A DNA stretch of 64,000 nt from JAHDHW01 sp965220465 (GCA_965220465.1 CBDCPZ010000018.1:186001-250000); one strand, 5' to 3'; counted from the first letter of the stretch, positions 8,895-18,030 are shown. Notes: generated by a model from the letters alone, not told the origin. Program-made: numbers and translations.

Positions 8895-9602
8895 ATGAGA
8901 AATTTTGCAATTATATTGGTTTTGTGCCTTTTAAGCACTTCCTTCACCATCCCTGGTCAATATAACCGTGATATTTCTGAGGCAATTCAAGTATTAAAAA
9001 AAGAGCAAAAAATAATTGACAGAATAGCTTCAAAATACGACTGCAAAAAGGCAGAAGTATTGAGCATTGTCTTTCCGGAAGTTATTCGTTATTCCAGATT
9101 TAAAGATTTTTTTGAAACGAAAGTTCTCGAACAGCTTTATGTGCTAAAAGGCAATTCTTGGGCGGATTTTTCGATTGGCATCTTCCAGATGAAACCCTCT
9201 TTCGTGGAGGATTTAGAATACCATATTTTGTACATGCCCGACCTGAAAGCTAATTTTCAGGAAATTATCGATTATGATGTGGTTGGTGAAGAAAGTAAGC
9301 GATTTGTGCGGATTGAGCGATTAAAAAGCGTTGAATGGCAACTTAAGTATGCTTTTTGCTACTACTTTATTATGCAAAAATGTTACGAAGGCTATCGTTT
9401 TAAAAATGATAAAGCCCGATTGAGGTTTTTTGCAACGGCTTATAATTTTGGTTTCACCAAATCGTTTGCTGAAATTGAAGCCTGGATGAATAAAAAAGCC
9501 TTCCCTTACGGCGAAAAATTTGCAGCAGAACAGTTTGCATTCAGTGATTTATCTACTGCTTTTTATAAAGAACATTATATCCATTTCACAAAAAGTCCTT
9601 GA
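8895..9602 (+). CDS. Exported lysozyme-fold (lytic transglycosylase-like) protein, putative
   Basis: A signal peptide (MRNFAIILVLCLLSTSFTIP) directs export. The mature part has the skeleton of a goose-type/SLT lysozyme fold. An N-terminal helix IIDRIASKYDCKKAEVLSIVFPE ends in a Glu in the place where SLT enzymes carry the catalytic acid. A core SIGIFQMKPSFVEDLE resembles the 'G-x-x-Q-x-x-P' signature, and a later helix FATAYNFGF resembles the 'A-Y-N-x-G' motif. The spacing is right, but the sequence is divergent, so activity on peptidoglycan is inference. It stands alone, divergent from the PLP enzyme gene and followed after 49 bases by another exported protein on the same strand. Confidence 0.6.
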   Translation: MRNFAIILVLCLLSTSFTIPGQYNRDISEAIQVLKKEQKIIDRIASKYDCKKAEVLSIVFPEVIRYSRFKDFFETKVLEQLYVLKGNSWADFSIGIFQMKPSFVEDLEYHILYMPDLKANFQEIIDYDVVGEESKRFVRIERLKSVEWQLKYAFCYYFIMQKCYEGYRFKNDKARLRFFATAYNFGFTKSFAEIEAWMNKKAFPYGEKFAAEQFAFSDLSTAFYKEHYIHFTKSP

Positions 9603-9651
9603 AAAATTTTAAAAAACATTTACAATTAACTCACGTTTTTTATTTATCAAC

Positions 9652-11103
9652 ATGAACATGCTAAACAACAAATTTATTCCTGGTTTTATGGCGATGATCA
9701 CGGCTCTTATTTTCGCAGGAGTGTCTTGCAAAAACGAACCTGTAACTGCAGAAGTTATTATCCCTTTTGTAAATCCACCTTTCCCCGAGTTTGACCCTGA
9801 ATTTACACAATTCTCTTTTGAAGCCGAAAAAGGGGAGCTTTTTAAAATGCCTTCCGGAACCGAAATCAATATTCCGCCAAACGCTATCGTTGACAAAAAC
9901 GGAGATACTGTAGATGGTGAAGTCCAATTCAATTACCGCGAAATGCACGACGCAACAAGTATTTATTTCACAGGAATTCCGATGGCGTATGGAAACGGTC
10001 ATTTTGAAACGGCAGGATCCTTTGAGCTTAGAGTGAAAAAGAGTGATACATTTTTGTATTTAGATTCTACCAAACAAATAGATGTTAAGTTTGCATCCTT
10101 TCAAACTGGAGATGATTATAATTTTTATTATCTCAATGAAGATGCAAAAGGTTGGGATAGTTTAGGAACTGCAAAAGCTGTGGTGAATGATGAAAGGGTA
10201 AATTTGAAAAAGAAAATCACCCGAATGAAGCCAAGATTAAAATTTCCACTAGATCGAAGATACTTTGCGGTCAATTACAAAGCGATTCTGGATGTTTATT
10301 ACAAAGAGAATTTAACTAACGTAAATCATGGCCAGGCTCAGAAAAAGATGAAAGCTTATGGTTTGGGTTGGAATGATATAAAACTATACCAATCAATAGA
10401 TTATAAAGGGCAAAAGGAACTCGCAGCACTGATGGTTTGGAGAAATGTTTCGAAAAAAGGATTTCCAAAATGGACAGAAGGATTGAATGGACAAATTGAA
10501 GAAATCAAAGATAATTATTACAATTTAAAGATTGTTTCAGCTAAGGATACTAGCAAGGTTTTTACCATTCAAATTGAAGCGGTCATGCCGCTAAAAGCAC
10601 TATTTGCTTATGGACCATCCTACTGGAAAAATAATTATAACGCTGCGATGGCAAAAGTTGATGAAGCGTATGAGCAAATGAATCAAATGGCAGAAGTTTA
10701 TCGTTCTTTTTCAACCAATAATTTCGGAATTTATAATTGGGATAAATTGATGAAGGAAGAGGACAAATTAATTTTGAGTGCTGATTTTCAATATGGCTCT
10801 GAGCCCGATACGCTTTTCAACGATTTGGAAATTGTTTATGTAACTGGTGATAATAAAGGATTGATAAAATATCCAAAAAGCAGGTGGCAAGAAATGGCTT
10901 TAATAGCTGATCCCGGAGCCAGGATGTTTTCCATTTTGCCAGGAAAGAAGATCGCTCTGTTTCCGGCGGATAAGTTTGCAGAGATTGAATTTGATGAACT
11001 CAGGGAAATGGAACAGCCTTCGTATTTGTTTGAAATGGAAATTGAGGAAAAACCAATGGAGTCAATTGACGATTTGAGAGTGGCTTTAAATATTCAGCCG
11101 TAG
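9652..11103 (+). CDS. Large lipoprotein of unknown function with ZU5-like segment
   Basis: The N-terminus ends its hydrophobic stretch with IFAGVSCKNE, a lipobox with Cys at about 25, and mature acidic residues follow. Residues about 55-130 read FKMPSGTEINIPPNAIVDKNG, then VDGEVQFNYREMHDATSIYFTGIPM. This is a beta-rich module of the kind seen in ZU5-like and related Bacteroidota surface lipoproteins. The remaining 350 residues alternate strands and helices without a motif I can name. It is the second gene of a possible pair with the lysozyme-like protein upstream. A strong hairpin terminator follows directly. Surface or periplasmic location is likely; function is unknown. Confidence 0.7.
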   Translation: MNMLNNKFIPGFMAMITALIFAGVSCKNEPVTAEVIIPFVNPPFPEFDPEFTQFSFEAEKGELFKMPSGTEINIPPNAIVDKNGDTVDGEVQFNYREMHDATSIYFTGIPMAYGNGHFETAGSFELRVKKSDTFLYLDSTKQIDVKFASFQTGDDYNFYYLNEDAKGWDSLGTAKAVVNDERVNLKKKITRMKPRLKFPLDRRYFAVNYKAILDVYYKENLTNVNHGQAQKKMKAYGLGWNDIKLYQSIDYKGQKELAALMVWRNVSKKGFPKWTEGLNGQIEEIKDNYYNLKIVSAKDTSKVFTIQIEAVMPLKALFAYGPSYWKNNYNAAMAKVDEAYEQMNQMAEVYRSFSTNNFGIYNWDKLMKEEDKLILSADFQYGSEPDTLFNDLEIVYVTGDNKGLIKYPKSRWQEMALIADPGARMFSILPGKKIALFPADKFAEIEFDELREMEQPSYLFEMEIEEKPMESIDDLRVALNIQP

Positions 11104-11132
11104 GAAAGTAACTACTAATTTTATAAAATAGG

Positions 11133-11173
11133 AACCTTCTTTTGAGTACAAATACTTAAAAGAAGGTTTTTTT
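11133..11173. terminator. Bidirectional rho-independent terminator
   Basis: AACCTTCTTTT (11133-11143) pairs perfectly with AAAAGAAGGTT (11158-11168), and runs of T flank the stem on both strands. It lies between two convergent genes (lipoprotein and NUMOD4/HNH protein) and can serve both. Confidence 0.85.
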
Positions 11174-11747
11174 ATTCGTCTTCCAATTTTACATGCCCCC
11201 AATATTGCCCTTTCTCAATTCTTCTAACTAGGGATTCGCTGACATCAAATTTGCGAGCAATGATTTTTCGTTGGTTTTTATCATTGGCCAACATTTTTTT
11301 CATTATTCGTACTTTTGTTTCATTAAGTTTATAACTCTTCATTCGCTTTTCCTTTCCCTTTTTAAATTCGGGAGAACTTTGGATATGCTTTTTCCACTCT
11401 TTTTCTGTTACCCATTTTAGATTATTCCATTTATTGTTGTTTTTGTCAAAATCAATATGGATGATATAGTCGTGATCTTTCGATGGTTTTTCCAGAAAAT
11501 GCTCCGCAACAAACCGATGAATATATCTATAACCTGTTGAATTATCCTTCAATTTGACATTGAGGATTCTTAATCCTCGGTTGACGACAGCTCCTTTAAG
11601 AAGGTTTTCTTTTTGTGTGTTTTTGTTTTTACTTCTTATCCTTCCGTAATTGGAGATCGCATAATCGCAGGTTTTAGTAGGATGATCAAAATTAACATCC
11701 ACCCAATGTTCATTCCAATGAGTTTTTATTTTTTCATTCATGCCCAT
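11172..11747 (-). CDS. NUMOD4 / HNH endonuclease-like protein with C-terminal helix-turn-helix
   Basis: The domain order matches stand-alone homing-endonuclease-like proteins. A NUMOD4-like N-terminus (about 10-75) contains CDYAISNYGRIRSK. An HNH_3-like core (about 76-118) contains IHRFVAEHFLEKP and then YIIHIDFDKNNNKWNNLKWVT; the His, Asp and Asn residues of the ββα-metal finger are present. A C-terminal segment (about 140-180) is a helix-turn-helix, RKIIARKFDVSESLVRRIEKG. Such proteins nick or cut DNA and are common as selfish elements or phage genes. This one is not inside an intron or another gene; it lies between a lipoprotein and tyrS-phzF. An acquired gene is likely, but no repeats or att-like sequences are visible around it. 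Confidence 0.78.
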   Translation of the reverse strand: MGMNEKIKTHWNEHWVDVNFDHPTKTCDYAISNYGRIRSKNKNTQKENLLKGAVVNRGLRILNVKLKDNSTGYRYIHRFVAEHFLEKPSKDHDYIIHIDFDKNNNKWNNLKWVTEKEWKKHIQSSPEFKKGKEKRMKSYKLNETKVRIMKKMLANDKNQRKIIARKFDVSESLVRRIEKGQYWGHVKLEDE

Positions 11748-12022
11748 GTTTTTTAGTATGCTTTTTTTAAAAATCAGTTCTCAGGCTATTTGTTCCTTCT
11801 TTCATTTATACAGAATTATATTATTCTTTCTAAAGATCCTGGCAGCAAGTAATATTGATGTTAAAAGAGTTTAAATCATGACATTAATTCCATTTTTAGA
11901 CGATAAGTCTTCTTGAAAGTGTCACCTTCAACCCCGTCTTCTTGATAAAAAACATATCATCAGATTTTCTTTAGAAAATTAATGTTTTGGATTTATTTAT
12001 TCAAAAATGTAGGGATGATCAG

Positions 12023-12808
12023 TTACAGTAGTAATTTTCCTTTTAGATAAGTAATAGCCTGACCCTTTATTAACACTCTGTTTTGTAAGTATTTACATTG
12101 AAATAATCCTCTTCGGGGAGAGAGTTGTATTGCGGTCATTTCAATTTTATTCAGTTTTTGAGACCAGTATGGAGCCATCGTTGTGTGTGCGGAGCCTGTT
12201 GCAGGATCTTCGTCTATACCGAACTGCGGATAAAAACAACGGGATACGAAATCTGAGTTAATCCCTCGTGCGGTAACAATAACACCTCTAGTTTCTTCTA
12301 GTAAACTCAGCATCCTGAAATTGGGGTGGATGCTTTCAATGTCTTTTTCAGAATCTAAAACGATCATGTAATCATCTTTCCCGCGAAAACTTTCTATTGG
12401 AGTGATATTGAGCCCTTTAAGAATTTTGGCGGGTGTCTTTACTGGATGGATTATATCAGTAGGAAAATCCATCGTGTACGAGTTGTTCTTTTTCTCTACC
12501 CTTAATATACCACTTTTTGAATGAAATAATAAAGTTTTTCGGGGATATTTTTTTTGTTCAAACAGAATGTGCGCTGTTGCTAGAGTAGCGTGTCCACAAA
12601 GATCAACTTCAGCGGTTGGCGTAAACCATCGTATCTCGAAGTTATCTCCTGATTTGATGTAAAAGGCAGTCTCTGACAGGTTGTTTTCCGAGGCGATATT
12701 TTGCAACAATTTATCCGGGAGCCAGTTTTTGAGAGGAACAATCGCAGCTGGATTGCCTCCAAATAAATGATCTGTAAAAGCATCAACCTGGTAAATCGTT
12801 AGCTCCAT
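12023..12808 (-). CDS. PhzF family isomerase
   Basis: A 261-residue member of the PhzF/diaminopimelate-epimerase-like fold. Conserved pieces are VDAFTDHLFGGNPAAIV (8-24), NNLSETAFY with the catalytic Glu46, WFTPTAEVDLCGHATLA (about 61-77), and DEDPATGSAH near residue 200. Family members catalyse hydrogen shifts on small cyclic or dicarboxylic acids, but most outside phenazine clusters have no known substrate. No phenazine gene is nearby. It starts 50 bases after tyrS on the same strand and is probably cotranscribed with it. Confidence 0.9.
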   Translation of the reverse strand: MELTIYQVDAFTDHLFGGNPAAIVPLKNWLPDKLLQNIASENNLSETAFYIKSGDNFEIRWFTPTAEVDLCGHATLATAHILFEQKKYPRKTLLFHSKSGILRVEKKNNSYTMDFPTDIIHPVKTPAKILKGLNITPIESFRGKDDYMIVLDSEKDIESIHPNFRMLSLLEETRGVIVTARGINSDFVSRCFYPQFGIDEDPATGSAHTTMAPYWSQKLNKIEMTAIQLSPRRGLFQCKYLQNRVLIKGQAITYLKGKLLL

Positions 12809-12858
12809 GGTCTAAATTTGTTTACGAGATTATTTATTTTTTAATGAATGTTTTTTTG

Positions 12859-14145
12859 TTAATTCTTTCTTTTAAGGATAAAGTGTTTTTTCTTTCCTTT
12901 TGAAACGATAATAAACTTACGATGCAAAAAATCCTCCTCTCCAAGTTGATAATCTTTTGAAACTTTATCTTTGTTGATAGAAACAGCATTTTGATCCAAT
13001 GCTCTTCTCGCTTCACTTTTTGATGGATAAATTATATTTCCAGTGATTTCAGACAAAAAGTCAATTATTTCAACGTTGTCAAATTTGATGTTGTTATCAA
13101 ATTCTATGTGATCAAATGACTGGATCGCTGCGATAAACTCGCCTTCATCCATCGTTGCCAATTCTGATTTTCCAATACTTTTATCAAACATTATATTGTT
13201 ATCAAGGCCAAGTGAGTCATATTCCGTTTTACCATGAACTCTAACCGTAATATCTTTTGCTAAAGTTTTTTGAAGTTGTTTTTTACCAGGATCCTTTTCG
13301 TGAGTGTTTTCCAGGTTTTCAATTTCATTTTTTGAAAGCAGGGTGAATATTCTAATATATTTTGAAGCATCTTCATCAGATGCATTTAGCCAATATTGAT
13401 AAAAATCCCTCACAGAAGTTTTTTCTTTGTCCAACCAAACATTTCCCCCTTCTGTTTTTCCGAATTTAGTCCCATCCGCTTTTTTAATCAAAGGAGTTGT
13501 CACTGCAAAAGCCTCGCCTCCGGATTTTCGCCGGATAAGCTCTGTTCCGGTTACGATATTCCCCCATTGGTCAGAGCCACCCATTTGGATTTTACAGTTT
13601 TTATTTTCGAAAAGCCAGTAAAAGTCAAAACCTTGAACTAATTGGTAAGAAAATTCTGTAAAGGACAAACCTGTTTCCAATCTTGTTTTTACAGAATCCT
13701 TTGCCATCATATAATTCACGGTAATATGTTTGCCAACGTCGCGGATAAATTCAAGAAAGCCCATTCCTTTAAACCAATCATAATTGTTGACCATTTCCGC
13801 AGAATTTTCGCCACAATCAAAATCCAGAAACTGTTCCAGTTGCTTTTTAACTCCCTTGACATTTCGGTTTAAAGTTTCAACGTCCAAAAGATTTCTTTCG
13901 TCAGACTTTCCTGATGGATCTCCAACCATTCCGGTTGCACCTCCAACAAGTGCATAGGGTTTGTGGCCTGCACGTTGAAAATGGACCAAAATCATAATCT
14001 GAACAAGACTTCCGATATGCAATGAATCAGCAGTTGGGTCAAATCCAATGTACCCGGAGATCGGTTTATCTTTCAGCAAATCTTCTGTTCCGGGCATCAT
14101 ATCATGGATCATTCCTCTCCACCGAAGCTCTTCTATAAAATTCAT
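12859..14145 (-). CDS. tyrS: Tyrosine--tRNA ligase
   Basis: Class I aminoacyl-tRNA synthetase of 428 residues, the bacterial TyrRS length. The ATP-binding HIGH-type motif is HIGS (43-46), and the KMSKS-type motif is KFGKT (227-231). The tyrosine pocket residues lie in YIGFDPTADSLH and QGFDFYWLF, and QMGGSDQWGNI is the usual core. The C-terminal S4 RNA-binding domain occupies about 360-425. A TACCTTTG -7 element on the minus strand (14177-14170) lies about 25 bases upstream of the start. The untranslated leader is too short for a T-box. phzF follows in the same direction. Confidence 0.96.
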   Translation of the reverse strand: MNFIEELRWRGMIHDMMPGTEDLLKDKPISGYIGFDPTADSLHIGSLVQIMILVHFQRAGHKPYALVGGATGMVGDPSGKSDERNLLDVETLNRNVKGVKKQLEQFLDFDCGENSAEMVNNYDWFKGMGFLEFIRDVGKHITVNYMMAKDSVKTRLETGLSFTEFSYQLVQGFDFYWLFENKNCKIQMGGSDQWGNIVTGTELIRRKSGGEAFAVTTPLIKKADGTKFGKTEGGNVWLDKEKTSVRDFYQYWLNASDEDASKYIRIFTLLSKNEIENLENTHEKDPGKKQLQKTLAKDITVRVHGKTEYDSLGLDNNIMFDKSIGKSELATMDEGEFIAAIQSFDHIEFDNNIKFDNVEIIDFLSEITGNIIYPSKSEARRALDQNAVSINKDKVSKDYQLGEEDFLHRKFIIVSKGKKKHFILKRKN

Positions 14146-14244
14146 AATTATTTTATTTTTTTAAAGCCGCAAAGGTATCAAAAAATAGAATTAGAAGGGG
14201 GTCTGAAAATATGTTTTTCTATTAACCGTTTCTGGATTATTGAA

Positions 14245-14376
14245 AGTTCAGTTGTAGTTTGTAGTTTTGGTGTTTTTAGTTCAAGGTTCGAAGTTCAAGG
14301 TTCATGGTTTCTGATTGATCATTTATTTTTTTGAAACCACAAACCAAAAACTGCTACAAACTAAAAACTACGAACT
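14245..14376. repeat. Imperfect inverted repeat with internal 12-base direct repeat
   Basis: The left arm (14245-14282) and right arm (14334-14376) are imperfect reverse complements built from phrases like TAGTTTGTAGTTTTGG and its complement. Inside the loop AGTTCAAGGTTC occurs twice (14278-14289 and 14292-14303). The composition (almost only A, T and G on one arm) differs from the flanking DNA. It lies in the divergent tyrS/FtsX-like intergenic region, immediately before a TTG start codon. Confidence 0.65.
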
Positions 14377-14391
14377 CATAAACCATTTTAT

Positions 14392-15690
14392 TTGAATCTC
14401 GATTATTTCATAGCACGAAAAGTAGCCGCTTCCGGCCAACAGTCCTTTTCAAGGCTGATCATACGGATTGCAATATTAGCCGTTGCACTAAGTGTTTCGG
14501 TGATGATTATTGCCACGTCTTTAATCAGAGGATTTAAAAATGAGATCAGTACCAAGATTTTTGGTTTTTGGGGACATATTCATATCATGGATACTGGCGT
14601 CAACAATACGATGGAAGCTTATCCGGTTGATGTTGACCAGGTGTTTTATCCTTACTTGGATACCATTTCAAAAGTCACTTATTTGGATAATCCATCGTTT
14701 TTGGGCTATACATTTTATGACAGGATGGTTGAAAAGCAAACCAAAGGTGGTGTAAAACATATTCAGGTTTTTGCAACTTTGCCAGGTGTTATTCGATCAG
14801 AAGCAGAAATTGAAGGAATTATTTTAAAGGGGATAGGCAGGGATTATAATTGGGATAACTTAAAAGAATATCTCAAAGAAGGTAGGCAAATCTTTTTGAC
14901 AGATAGCATTTCCAGAGAAATATTGATTTCGAGGCAAACTGCAGACCGTTTGAAGTTGAAGGTTAATGACAAATTAATTGTTCATTTTATAAAAAATAAT
15001 GACCAGATCCAAAAGCGGTTTACAGTCGTTGGAATTTACAAAACAGGACTGGAAGAATATGACCAGAAATTTGCAATCGTCGATATTAGAATATTACAGG
15101 AATTGTTGGATTGGGATGAAAATCAAGTTGGCGGATTTGAAGTTTTTATTGATAATATTGACGATTTGGACGCAATCAATGAGCATATTTATATTGAAGA
15201 GATTCCAAATAATTTATATTCTCAAACTATCCGCGATAAATCACCCAGTATTTTTGAGTGGCTGGAACTGCAGGACATCAACGAAATTGTGATTTTGGCC
15301 CTAATGATCCTGGTTTCAATTATCAATATGGTAACTGCGCTGATGATTCTTATTTTGGAAAGAACGAATATGATCGGAACATTGAAAGCGTTGGGTTATA
15401 CCAATTGGGGGATTCGAAAAATCTTTCTCTATTATGCTGCTTACATTATTTGCATTGGCCTTTTTTGGGGAAATCTGATCGGCCTTTCAATTTGCTTTAT
15501 TCAGGATTACTTTGAAGTCATAAAACTTTCTGAAGCAGATTATTACATCTCTGTCGCTCCTATTGAGTTTAGCTGGTGGTCCATTTTAGCTCTAAATTTT
15601 GGAACTTTAATCATTACTTTAATTTTCTTAACTATCCCATCTTATCTGGTTACCAGGATATCTCCTGTGAAAGCTATTCGGTTTAAATGA
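14392..15690 (+). CDS. ABC transporter permease, FtsX/LolC-LolE family
   Basis: The protein has the lipoprotein-release-permease layout: one N-terminal membrane segment (about 22-45, IRIAILAVALSVSVMIIATSLI), a large periplasmic domain (about 50-290), and three C-terminal membrane segments (about 295-320, 345-375, 395-420). It ends P-V-K-A-I-R-F-K, typical of the family. The only start consistent with the conserved N-terminus NLDYFIARKVA is TTG at 14392; no in-frame ATG precedes it. The inferred role is transfer of lipoproteins out of the inner membrane together with an ATPase, but no LolD-like ATPase gene lies in the window. A related macrolide-export or cell-division function is possible. 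Confidence 0.85.
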   Translation: MNLDYFIARKVAASGQQSFSRLIIRIAILAVALSVSVMIIATSLIRGFKNEISTKIFGFWGHIHIMDTGVNNTMEAYPVDVDQVFYPYLDTISKVTYLDNPSFLGYTFYDRMVEKQTKGGVKHIQVFATLPGVIRSEAEIEGIILKGIGRDYNWDNLKEYLKEGRQIFLTDSISREILISRQTADRLKLKVNDKLIVHFIKNNDQIQKRFTVVGIYKTGLEEYDQKFAIVDIRILQELLDWDENQVGGFEVFIDNIDDLDAINEHIYIEEIPNNLYSQTIRDKSPSIFEWLELQDINEIVILALMILVSIINMVTALMILILERTNMIGTLKALGYTNWGIRKIFLYYAAYIICIGLFWGNLIGLSICFIQDYFEVIKLSEADYYISVAPIEFSWWSILALNFGTLIITLIFLTIPSYLVTRISPVKAIRFK

Positions 15691-16122
15691 TTCGTTATTT
15701 ATATTTTAATTGATAAAATATAAATGCACATTGATTTAGTGGAAAATTTAAATCAATAATGTCTTTATTTGTATTAAAATATTATGTAAGTAACTGATAA
15801 ACAATTAGATGAGATACTATTTTTTGCAATATGAAAATTTTGTGCAATTATAAATGTGGAAACATTGTGGAAAACTTTAATGTATTTCTATTTTATTTTG
15901 TTATACATTTGTTGCCATTACAAACATGTATGAGGTATTATAATACCCATGAAATCTTGTAGTTTCCATTTTGTAGAAAACCCACATTTGCACATTTATT
16001 TGTGCTGAGGCTAATCCATTCACTGAAGCACTATAATTTAGACTTTAAGCAATTAATCTTTTAGTCAATCGACGCTTAGAAACACTTTTTCTGATAGACA
16101 TTTTATCGAAAAACCGATAATC
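15691..16122. other. Non-coding region with two DnaA-box-like sites
   Basis: No reading frame of note is present in these 430 bases. Two near-matches to the DnaA box occur, TGTGGAAAC (15855-15863) and TGTGGAAAA (15866-15874). TACATTTG (15904-15911) fits a Bacteroidota -7 element. ACATTGTGGAAAACTT here recurs, with one change, at 18098-18113 before nrdB. A hairpin TTATCG-N6-CGATAA (16103-16120) ends two bases before the next start codon. Confidence 0.5.
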
Positions 16123-16923
16123 ATGGAAATCTATGGTAAAAGTTATTACATCCATTTGAATTTTGAAAAGATCTTAATTCAGTTGTGGAAAAAGTTTCTT
16201 GCGAGCTGTTTTCGGTTCATCGAAATTTTTCAAAAGCTACCTATCAGGCTAACGCGACTTTTTAGACACTTGTTAAAAGGATTTTCTTTTTTAGAACCTA
16301 GTTCAATACATCAACAGAAATCCGAAGTAAGTAAGTGGACATTAAATCGAATTTTTGTTTGGTGGATCGAATTTTTGATTTATTTGATGGATATCATTGG
16401 CATTCCCGAGTTGTATGAAACGGTGTTGGACTTTTTAAAATTTAACTCCAGATCATTATATGCCTGGGAAATCGAAATGGCTAAAAGCATTTTTGGAAAA
16501 TCCATTAATTACAGACGTGTAAGGGTGGATGAGTTAAGTATTGCAGGCCCAAAGCAAAAGAGTTTTTGTTATGTAAGTTTTTACATAATCAACAGTTGGG
16601 GATCGATGCAAAACAGCATTTTAATACACGAATTGACACATGTTTGGCAATTTGAGCAGATGGGGTCGGTGTATATCCCTCGAGCCATAAAGGCCCAAAA
16701 ATCAAAGATGGGTTATAATTATGGTGGTGTATCTGCTTTGAAAGCCAGCATAGAGAAGGGAAAAAGTTTCCTCTCTTTTAATCTTGAACAACAGGGTGAT
16801 ATTATTTCTGATTATTTTAGGATAAAAGATGGATATCAACCGAGATGGGGCCAAGGAGGCAAACACGATCTGTCCGTTTATGGATTTTTTGTAAATCAAG
16901 TTGTAAATAAAGCAAGTGATTGA
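16123..16923 (+). CDS. HExxH-motif protein, putative metallopeptidase-like, unknown function
   Basis: The 266-residue protein has no signal peptide. Its N-terminal half is basic and hydrophobic-helical with no recognisable domain. The C-terminal half carries a zincin-type helix, ILIHELTHVWQFEQMGS, with the HELTH motif at about 168-172. It then has a Tyr/Gly-rich segment (YNYGG) and FNLEQQGDIISDYF, which could supply a third metal ligand. This pattern occurs in small 'HExxH' proteins of Bacteroidota and toxin-associated proteins whose substrates are unknown. Peptidase activity is inference. It lies alone between the permease and corA. Confidence 0.6.
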   Translation: MEIYGKSYYIHLNFEKILIQLWKKFLASCFRFIEIFQKLPIRLTRLFRHLLKGFSFLEPSSIHQQKSEVSKWTLNRIFVWWIEFLIYLMDIIGIPELYETVLDFLKFNSRSLYAWEIEMAKSIFGKSINYRRVRVDELSIAGPKQKSFCYVSFYIINSWGSMQNSILIHELTHVWQFEQMGSVYIPRAIKAQKSKMGYNYGGVSALKASIEKGKSFLSFNLEQQGDIISDYFRIKDGYQPRWGQGGKHDLSVYGFFVNQVVNKASD

Positions 16924-16969
16924 TAGTCAGGTGATTGAGAAAGAATGCAGGCTTTCTTTTTTATTTCGA

Positions 16970-17000
16970 TTTGTAAAAAATGGTTTTTATCGTAAGTTTG
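16970..17000 (+). promoter_or_regulatory. Bacteroidota-type promoter of the corA-like gene
   Basis: TTTG (16970-16973) is followed after 19 bases by TAAGTTTG (16993-17000). The expected transcription start is near 17007, giving an untranslated leader of about 75 bases. Confidence 0.65.
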
Positions 17001-17082
17001 TAACGGAAACTGGAAAGCATGACTTTTTAGTGTTTTCTAATTTCATTTTCTAACAAATTCTTAAAAATGAAATTATCCGGTA

Positions 17083-18030
17083 ATGATTCGATATTACTCA
17101 AAAGTAAACGGGCAACTAGCGGAGTTGCAGAATCCCGATCCATCTTGCTGGATAAATATCTCGCCTCCTTTTAGTCATGAAGAGCTTGAAGCTGTTGCTT
17201 TACAGTTTGACGTTCCTCTTGATTTCCTTACAGATTCGCTTGACATTGATGAACGTTCGAGGTATGAAATAGAAGAAGAAGTACGATTGATCGTAGTGAA
17301 TACGCCAATTCTAAATGAGAACGAAGAGGAGAATGAAGCTATTTATATAACTGTTCCTATCGGAATCATTTTGACCGTCGATAGCATTATTACGATTGCT
17401 TCTCAGGAAAATCCGGTTTTGGAATTGTTTTTAAATAACAAAGTCAAAAACTTCAATCCTGCTAATGAAAACTTGTTCGTCTTGCAGATTTTGGAACAGA
17501 ACGTTTACCGTTTTCTAACTTGTTTGAAAAAGTTAAATCTCAAGCGCAATCTCATTGAAAAGGAATTGTATGATTCCAGCCGAAATAAGGAACTGAGACA
17601 GTTACTCAACATTGAAAAAAGTTTGGTTTATTTTGTCAATACCATTAGCTCAAACGAGCTCTTGAAGATGAAAATGAAACGAACAGATTTTTTGCATCTC
17701 CGCTCGGATGAATTCATGACGGATCTTTTCGAAGATATCATTATTGACAACAGCCAGGCACTTGAAATGGCAAATGTTTATACCAATATCCTAAATGGAA
17801 CTATGGAAGCGTATGCTTCCATTATTTCAAACAATTTGAATGTTGTTATTCAACGATGGACGATGGTCACGATCATTTTGATGGTGCCTACTTTGGTAGC
17901 AAGCTTGTACGGAATGAACGTTGCGTTGCCCTTCGAAGGGAATAAAAATGCATTTGTTTATATCTTCCTTTTTTCAATCGTAATCAGTTTATTGCTGGCA
18001 ATGTGGTTTCGTCGGAAAAGGCTATTTTAA
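17083..18030 (+). CDS. corA: CorA family magnesium/cobalt transporter
   Basis: A 315-residue divalent-cation channel of the CorA family. The N-terminal cytoplasmic domain (about 1-240) is acidic and ends in long stalk helices. The two membrane segments lie at about 255-276 and 286-307, and the signature YGMN (about 275-278) follows the first, as in true CorA channels. The C-terminus RRKRLF is basic, as usual for the inward tail. A Bacteroidota promoter precedes it. Mg2+ is the expected main ion; Co2+ or Ni2+ uptake by family members is known, so specificity is not certain. Confidence 0.9.
   Translation: MIRYYSKVNGQLAELQNPDPSCWINISPPFSHEELEAVALQFDVPLDFLTDSLDIDERSRYEIEEEVRLIVVNTPILNENEEENEAIYITVPIGIILTVDSIITIASQENPVLELFLNNKVKNFNPANENLFVLQILEQNVYRFLTCLKKLNLKRNLIEKELYDSSRNKELRQLLNIEKSLVYFVNTISSNELLKMKMKRTDFLHLRSDEFMTDLFEDIIIDNSQALEMANVYTNILNGTMEAYASIISNNLNVVIQRWTMVTIILMVPTLVASLYGMNVALPFEGNKNAFVYIFLFSIVISLLLAMWFRRKRLF

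Noticed and set aside
9609..10002. Two minus-strand frames opposite the lipoprotein gene
   Set aside because: They overlap a well-supported coding region with signal peptide and terminator, and neither translation shows a domain or export signal.
14146..14391. T-box leader for tyrS
   Set aside because: The -7 element lies about 25 bases from the start codon, leaving no room for a T-box, and no T-box motif is seen.
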